9,077 bases of DNA from an uncultured Alphaproteobacteria bacterium. GTDB taxonomy: Bacteria > Pseudomonadota > Alphaproteobacteria > Micropepsales > Micropepsaceae. The position numbers and the translations under genes were made by a program. Positions 6,479-9,077 of the stretch are shown one piece after another. The notes beneath the pieces are model-generated. The model saw nothing but the letters and a program-made list of their open reading frames with translations. It was not told the DNA's origin and made no database searches. Position 1 is the stretch's first letter. Each line of letters begins with the position of its first letter. The stretch covers positions 1 to 9,077 of the forward strand of contig CAIXUE010000242.1 in NCBI GenBank assembly GCA_903922545.1, in the 5' to 3' direction.

Positions 6479-6562
6479 ATGCTTGATCTTCTCTTCATCG
6501 TTATCGGCCTGGCCTTCCTGGGCGGCGCCATGCTGTACGCGCTGGCCTGCGAGAGGATGTGA
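6479..6562 (+). CDS. 27-aa single-span membrane microprotein upstream of kdpF
   Basis: The predicted peptide starts MLDLLFIVIGLAFLGG and ends LACERM. It has one hydrophobic helix over about residues 4-23 and a short charged end (Cys24, Glu25, Arg26), the same plan as KdpF. A strong Shine-Dalgarno (AAGGA at 6467-6471) stands 7 bases before the ATG, inside a hairpin. The stop is 3 bp before the kdpF ATG, and the codons GAG AGG near its end supply the kdpF ribosome site. I recall similar unnamed frames before kdpF in other proteobacteria but cannot verify that here. It may be a KdpF-like extra subunit, a regulatory peptide of the Kdp complex, or only a translated leader that opens the downstream message. 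Its size makes the call less certain than for its neighbours. Confidence 0.62.
   Translation: MLDLLFIVIGLAFLGGAMLYALACERM
6551..6556 (+). promoter_or_regulatory. Ribosome binding site of kdpF, inside the preceding microORF
   Basis: GAGAGG lies 9 bases upstream of the kdpF ATG and is made of the Glu-Arg codons near the end of the 27-aa frame (GAG AGG ATG TGA). Translation of kdpF is therefore probably coupled to that frame. Confidence 0.6.
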
Positions 6563-6565
6563 GCC

Positions 6566-6655
6566 ATGACGCTGGATTACACCTTGGGCGCGGTCGTTGC
6601 CGCTGGCCTGCTGGTCTATCTGATTTATGCCCTGATCCGGCCGGAGAGGTTCTGA
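6566..6655 (+). CDS. kdpF: KdpF, small stabilising subunit of the K+-transporting ATPase
   Basis: The 29-aa product starts [20 protein letters not shown] and ends YALIRPERF, which is essentially the textbook KdpF sequence. It has one transmembrane helix (about residues 6-24) followed by RPERF at the cytoplasmic face. KdpF sits in the inner membrane beside KdpA and stabilises the KdpABC pump. The gene lies 3 bp after the microORF stop and 1 bp before the kdpA ATG. Its own final codons, GAG AGG TTC TGA, carry the kdpA Shine-Dalgarno. The start is fixed by the family N-terminus MTLDY and by the GAGAGG 9 bases upstream. Confidence 0.93.
   Translation: MTLDYTLGAVVAAGLLVYLIYALIRPERF
6643..6649 (+). 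promoter_or_regulatory. Ribosome binding site of kdpA, inside the end of kdpF
   Basis: GGAGAGG ends 7 bases before the kdpA ATG (6657) and overlaps the last kdpF codons (GAG AGG TTC TGA). It confirms the kdpA start and indicates translational coupling. Confidence 0.7.
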
Positions 6656-6656
6656 C

Positions 6657-8384
6657 ATGACCATCAATGGCTGGATCCAGATCGCGCTGTATTGCGCCCT
6701 TCTCATCGCCATCACCCGGCCGTTGGGCGGCTATATCACACGCGTGTTCAATGGTGAGCGCACGCTTTTGTCGCCGCTGCTGCGCCCGCTGGAACGCGGC
6801 GTTTATGCGGTTTGCGGCGTGGACGAAAAAGAAGACCAGCACTGGCTGACCTATGCCATCGCCATGCTGACTTTTTCCATGGCCGGGTTCCTGAGCCTTT
6901 ATGCAATCCAGCGCCTGCAGGGCGTGTTGCCGTTCAATCCGCAGGGCATGGCCGCGGTGGGTGAACATCTGGCTTTCAACACCTCGGTCAGCTTTGTCAC
7001 CAACACCAACTGGCAATCTTATGTGCCCGAAACCACCATGAGCTATCTGACCCAGATGGCGGGGCTGACGGTGCATAATTTCGTTTCGGCCGCCACGGGC
7101 ATTGCGCTGGCGGTGGCGCTGGTGCGCGGTTTCGCCCGGCGTTCGGCGCGGGGCGTGGGAAATTTCTGGACAGATATGACCCGCTGCACGCTCTATATCC
7201 TGCTGCCGATTTGCATCGTGGTTGGGCTGTTCTTTGTCTGGCAGGGCATGCCGCAGACCTTGGGCGCTTATGTGAACAGCGTGACTTTGGAAGGCGTCAA
7301 GCAGGCCATCGCGGTTGGCCCGGTGGCTTCGCAGGAAGTCATCAAGATGCTGGGCACCAATGGCGGCGGCTTTTTCAACGCCAATTCCGCCCACCCGTTC
7401 GAGAATCCCAACGCCATCACCAATCTGGTTCAGATCATTCTGATCTTTGCGCTTGGCGCGGCGCTGACCAATCTGTTTGGCCGCATGGTGGGCAATGAAC
7501 GCCAGGGTTGGGCCGTGTTCGCGGTGATGGGCCTGTTGTTCCTGGCCGGCGTGGCGCTGGTGTATCCGGCGGAAGCGGCCGGCAACCCGGCCTTTGCCGC
7601 ACAGCACATTGATCAGAGCGCATCGGCGCTGCAGGCCGGCGGCAATATGGAAGGCAAGGAGGTGCGTTTTGGCATCGCCAATTCCGCCCTGTTCACCGTC
7701 ATCACCACCGACGCCAGCTGCGGCGCGGTCAACACCATGCATGACAGCCTGATGCCGCTGGCCGGCATGGTGCCGATGATCAACATCATGCTGGGCGAGA
7801 TTATTTTCGGCGGCGTGGGATCGGGCCTTTACGGCATGCTGCTGTTCGCCATCCTGGCGGTGTTCATTGCCGGGCTGATGGTGGGGCGCACGCCCGAATA
7901 TCTGGGCAAGAAGATTGAGGCCAAGGACGTCAAGATGGCGATGCTGGCCATTCTGGTGTTGCCCATGTCCATTCTGGGTTTCACGGCGCTGGCCACCGTG
8001 TTGCCGGCGGGACTGGCGGGAATTGAAAATCCGGGGCCGCATGGCTTCAGCGAAATTCTGTATGCCTTCACGTCTGCCACCGGAAATAACGGCAGCGCCT
8101 TTGCCGGGCTTTCCGCCAACACGCTTTTCTACAATTCCACTTTGGGCCTGGCCATGTTCATCGGCCGCTTTTTGATGATCGTGCCCATGCTGGCGGTGGC
8201 GGGAAATCTGGCGGGCAAGAAAATTGTGCCGGCATCGCTGGGCACCTTTCCCACCGATGGCGGCCTTTTTGTCGGGCTTTTGATCGGCGTGATCCTGATC
8301 ACCGGCGGGCTGATTTATTTCCCGGCCCTGGCGCTGGGGCCGCTGGTCGAACATCTGGCCATGCAGGCCAGAACCCTCTTCTGA
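6657..8384 (+). CDS. kdpA: K+-transporting ATPase subunit A (channel-like K+ selectivity subunit)
   Basis: KdpA is the inner-membrane subunit that captures K+ with high affinity. It belongs to the SKT channel-like superfamily and has four selectivity-filter loops. All four are visible: TNTNWQ at 115-120 (Gln120 matches the E. coli Gln116 position known from affinity mutants), GTNGGG at 233-238, TTDASCG at 350-356 and ATGNNGS at 474-480. Other family blocks include [22 protein letters not shown] and [16 protein letters not shown]. The 575-aa length is in the normal range, and no frameshift or missing filter residue is seen. The ATG at 6657 has GGAGAGG 7 bases upstream and follows the kdpF stop by one base. 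kdpB begins 13 bp downstream. Expression is expected under K+ limitation through KdpDE, whose genes are not in the window. Confidence 0.98.
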   Translation: MTINGWIQIALYCALLIAITRPLGGYITRVFNGERTLLSPLLRPLERGVYAVCGVDEKEDQHWLTYAIAMLTFSMAGFLSLYAIQRLQGVLPFNPQGMAAVGEHLAFNTSVSFVTNTNWQSYVPETTMSYLTQMAGLTVHNFVSAATGIALAVALVRGFARRSARGVGNFWTDMTRCTLYILLPICIVVGLFFVWQGMPQTLGAYVNSVTLEGVKQAIAVGPVASQEVIKMLGTNGGGFFNANSAHPFENPNAITNLVQIILIFALGAALTNLFGRMVGNERQGWAVFAVMGLLFLAGVALVYPAEAAGNPAFAAQHIDQSASALQAGGNMEGKEVRFGIANSALFTVITTDASCGAVNTMHDSLMPLAGMVPMINIMLGEIIFGGVGSGLYGMLLFAILAVFIAGLMVGRTPEYLGKKIEAKDVKMAMLAILVLPMSILGFTALATVLPAGLAGIENPGPHGFSEILYAFTSATGNNGSAFAGLSANTLFYNSTLGLAMFIGRFLMIVPMLAVAGNLAGKKIVPASLGTFPTDGGLFVGLLIGVILITGGLIYFPALALGPLVEHLAMQARTLF

Positions 8385-8397
8385 AAGAAGACATCCC

Positions 8398-9077
8398 ATG
8401 GACATTTCCAAAAGCCGCAAGCGCACGCAAACCGCGACCATCACCGACCCGAAAATTCTGGTGCCTGCGATCGGCGAAGCGTTCAAGAAACTCGATCCCC
8501 GGGTGATGATCCACAATCCGGTGATGTTTGTGGTGGAGATTGTGGCCAGCCTGACCACCATCCTGTTCATTCGCGACCTGGCGACGGGCGCGGGCGGCAC
8601 CGGTTTTTCTTTCCAGATCAATCTGTGGCTGTGGTTCACGGTGCTGTTCGCCAATTTCGCCGAAGCGGTGGCGGAGGGGCGCGGCAAGGCCCAGGCCGAT
8701 AATCTGCGCCGCACCCGCAGCGACACCATGGCCAAGGTGCTGGCCGACCAGGCGGCCAAAATCTATTCCCAGAAACCGGCCCAGCTGCTGGAGCGCGGTG
8801 ATCTGGTGCTGGTGGAACCGGGCGACATTATTCCGTCGGACGGTGAAGTGATCGAAGGCGTGGCGTCGGTGGATGAAAGCGCCATCACCGGGGAAAGCGC
8901 GCCGGTGATCCGCGAATCCGGCGGCGACCGGTCGGCCGTCACCGGCGGCACGCGTGTTTTGTCGGACCAGATTGTGGTGCGCATCACCGCGACCAAGGGT
9001 TCGACCTTCCTGGACCGCATGATCGCGCTGGTGGAAGGCGCATCGCGGCAGAAAACGCCGAACGAAATCGCGCTGAA
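8398..9077 (+). CDS. kdpB: K+-transporting ATPase subunit B (P-type ATPase), 5' part (3' end outside window)
   Basis: KdpB is the P-type ATPase catalytic subunit of KdpFABC, which hydrolyses ATP to drive K+ uptake. The first 226 residues of a family norm near 680-700 are present and the frame is open to the right edge. Visible parts are a basic N-terminus, the first transmembrane helix at about 42-58, the second at about 74-92 with the conserved [12 protein letters not shown], and the actuator domain with PGDIIPSDG at 141-149 and the dephosphorylation motif TGES at 164-167. Ser167 corresponds to the E. coli TGES serine (Ser162) whose phosphorylation is reported to inhibit the pump. The frame stops at KTPNEIALN, before the DKTGT phosphorylation site. 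The ATG is preceded by a modest GAAAGAAG, and the kdpA stop is 13 bp upstream. Confidence 0.96.
   Translation, partial: MDISKSRKRTQTATITDPKILVPAIGEAFKKLDPRVMIHNPVMFVVEIVASLTTILFIRDLATGAGGTGFSFQINLWLWFTVLFANFAEAVAEGRGKAQADNLRRTRSDTMAKVLADQAAKIYSQKPAQLLERGDLVLVEPGDIIPSDGEVIEGVASVDESAITGESAPVIRESGGDRSAVTGGTRVLSDQIVVRITATKGSTFLDRMIALVEGASRQKTPNEIAL

Noticed and set aside
6501..8759. Long minus-strand open frame (752 codons) antisense to the kdp operon
   Set aside because: Its translation is His/Gln/Arg-rich with no domain. It exists because the GC-rich plus-strand codons avoid antisense stops. The plus strand here encodes unmistakable KdpF, KdpA and KdpB.

Overview
The window is about 9.1 kb of GC-rich, densely coding DNA from what looks like an alphaproteobacterial chromosome. 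The assignment rests on gene order and family content: a TlpA-like thioredoxin divergent from argH, then argH, a tiny LptM-like lipoprotein, lysA and a TIGR02302-type Gln-rich membrane protein. As far as I recall that block is typical of Alphaproteobacteria, and TIGR02302 is largely confined to them. The genus cannot be fixed by eye. No rRNA, tRNA, CRISPR array, insertion sequence, phage gene or defence system is visible.

Layout. (1) Positions 2-628 hold the 3' part of a 3-hydroxybutyryl-CoA dehydrogenase gene. (2) Positions 629-739 are a short convergent intergenic stretch filled with GC-rich palindromic sequence. (3) Positions 740-1264, minus strand, encode a secreted TlpA-like thioredoxin. 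Only 21 bp separate its start from argH. (4) Positions 1286-6382 form a tight four-gene plus-strand run: argH (arginine synthesis), the 49-aa lipoprotein gene, lysA (lysine from meso-diaminopimelate) and the TIGR02302 gene, with junctions of -4, +3 and -50 bp. (5) Positions 6383-6478 are the kdp leader region. It has an AT-rich direct repeat that resembles a KdpE operator and a perfect hairpin that buries a Shine-Dalgarno sequence. (6) From 6479 onward lies the high-affinity K+ ATPase operon: a 27-codon membrane microORF, kdpF, kdpA and the first third of kdpB, which runs off the window.

How the genes fit together. The argH-lysA block mixes amino-acid synthesis with cell-envelope functions. 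LysA draws on the peptidoglycan precursor pool, the lipoprotein resembles the LPS-translocon chaperone LptM, and the divergent thioredoxin and the TIGR02302 protein should both act at or outside the inner membrane. The kdp operon is a separate potassium-scavenging unit, presumably induced by K+ limitation.

Most of this is ordinary core genome, and I see no clear new multi-gene system. The least-described parts are the kdp leader (microORF, SD-masking hairpin, candidate operator, repeated coupling sites) and the TIGR02302 protein. Three real genes are shorter than 60 codons (2665-2814, 6479-6562, 6566-6655) and would be missed by an ordinary length cut-off.
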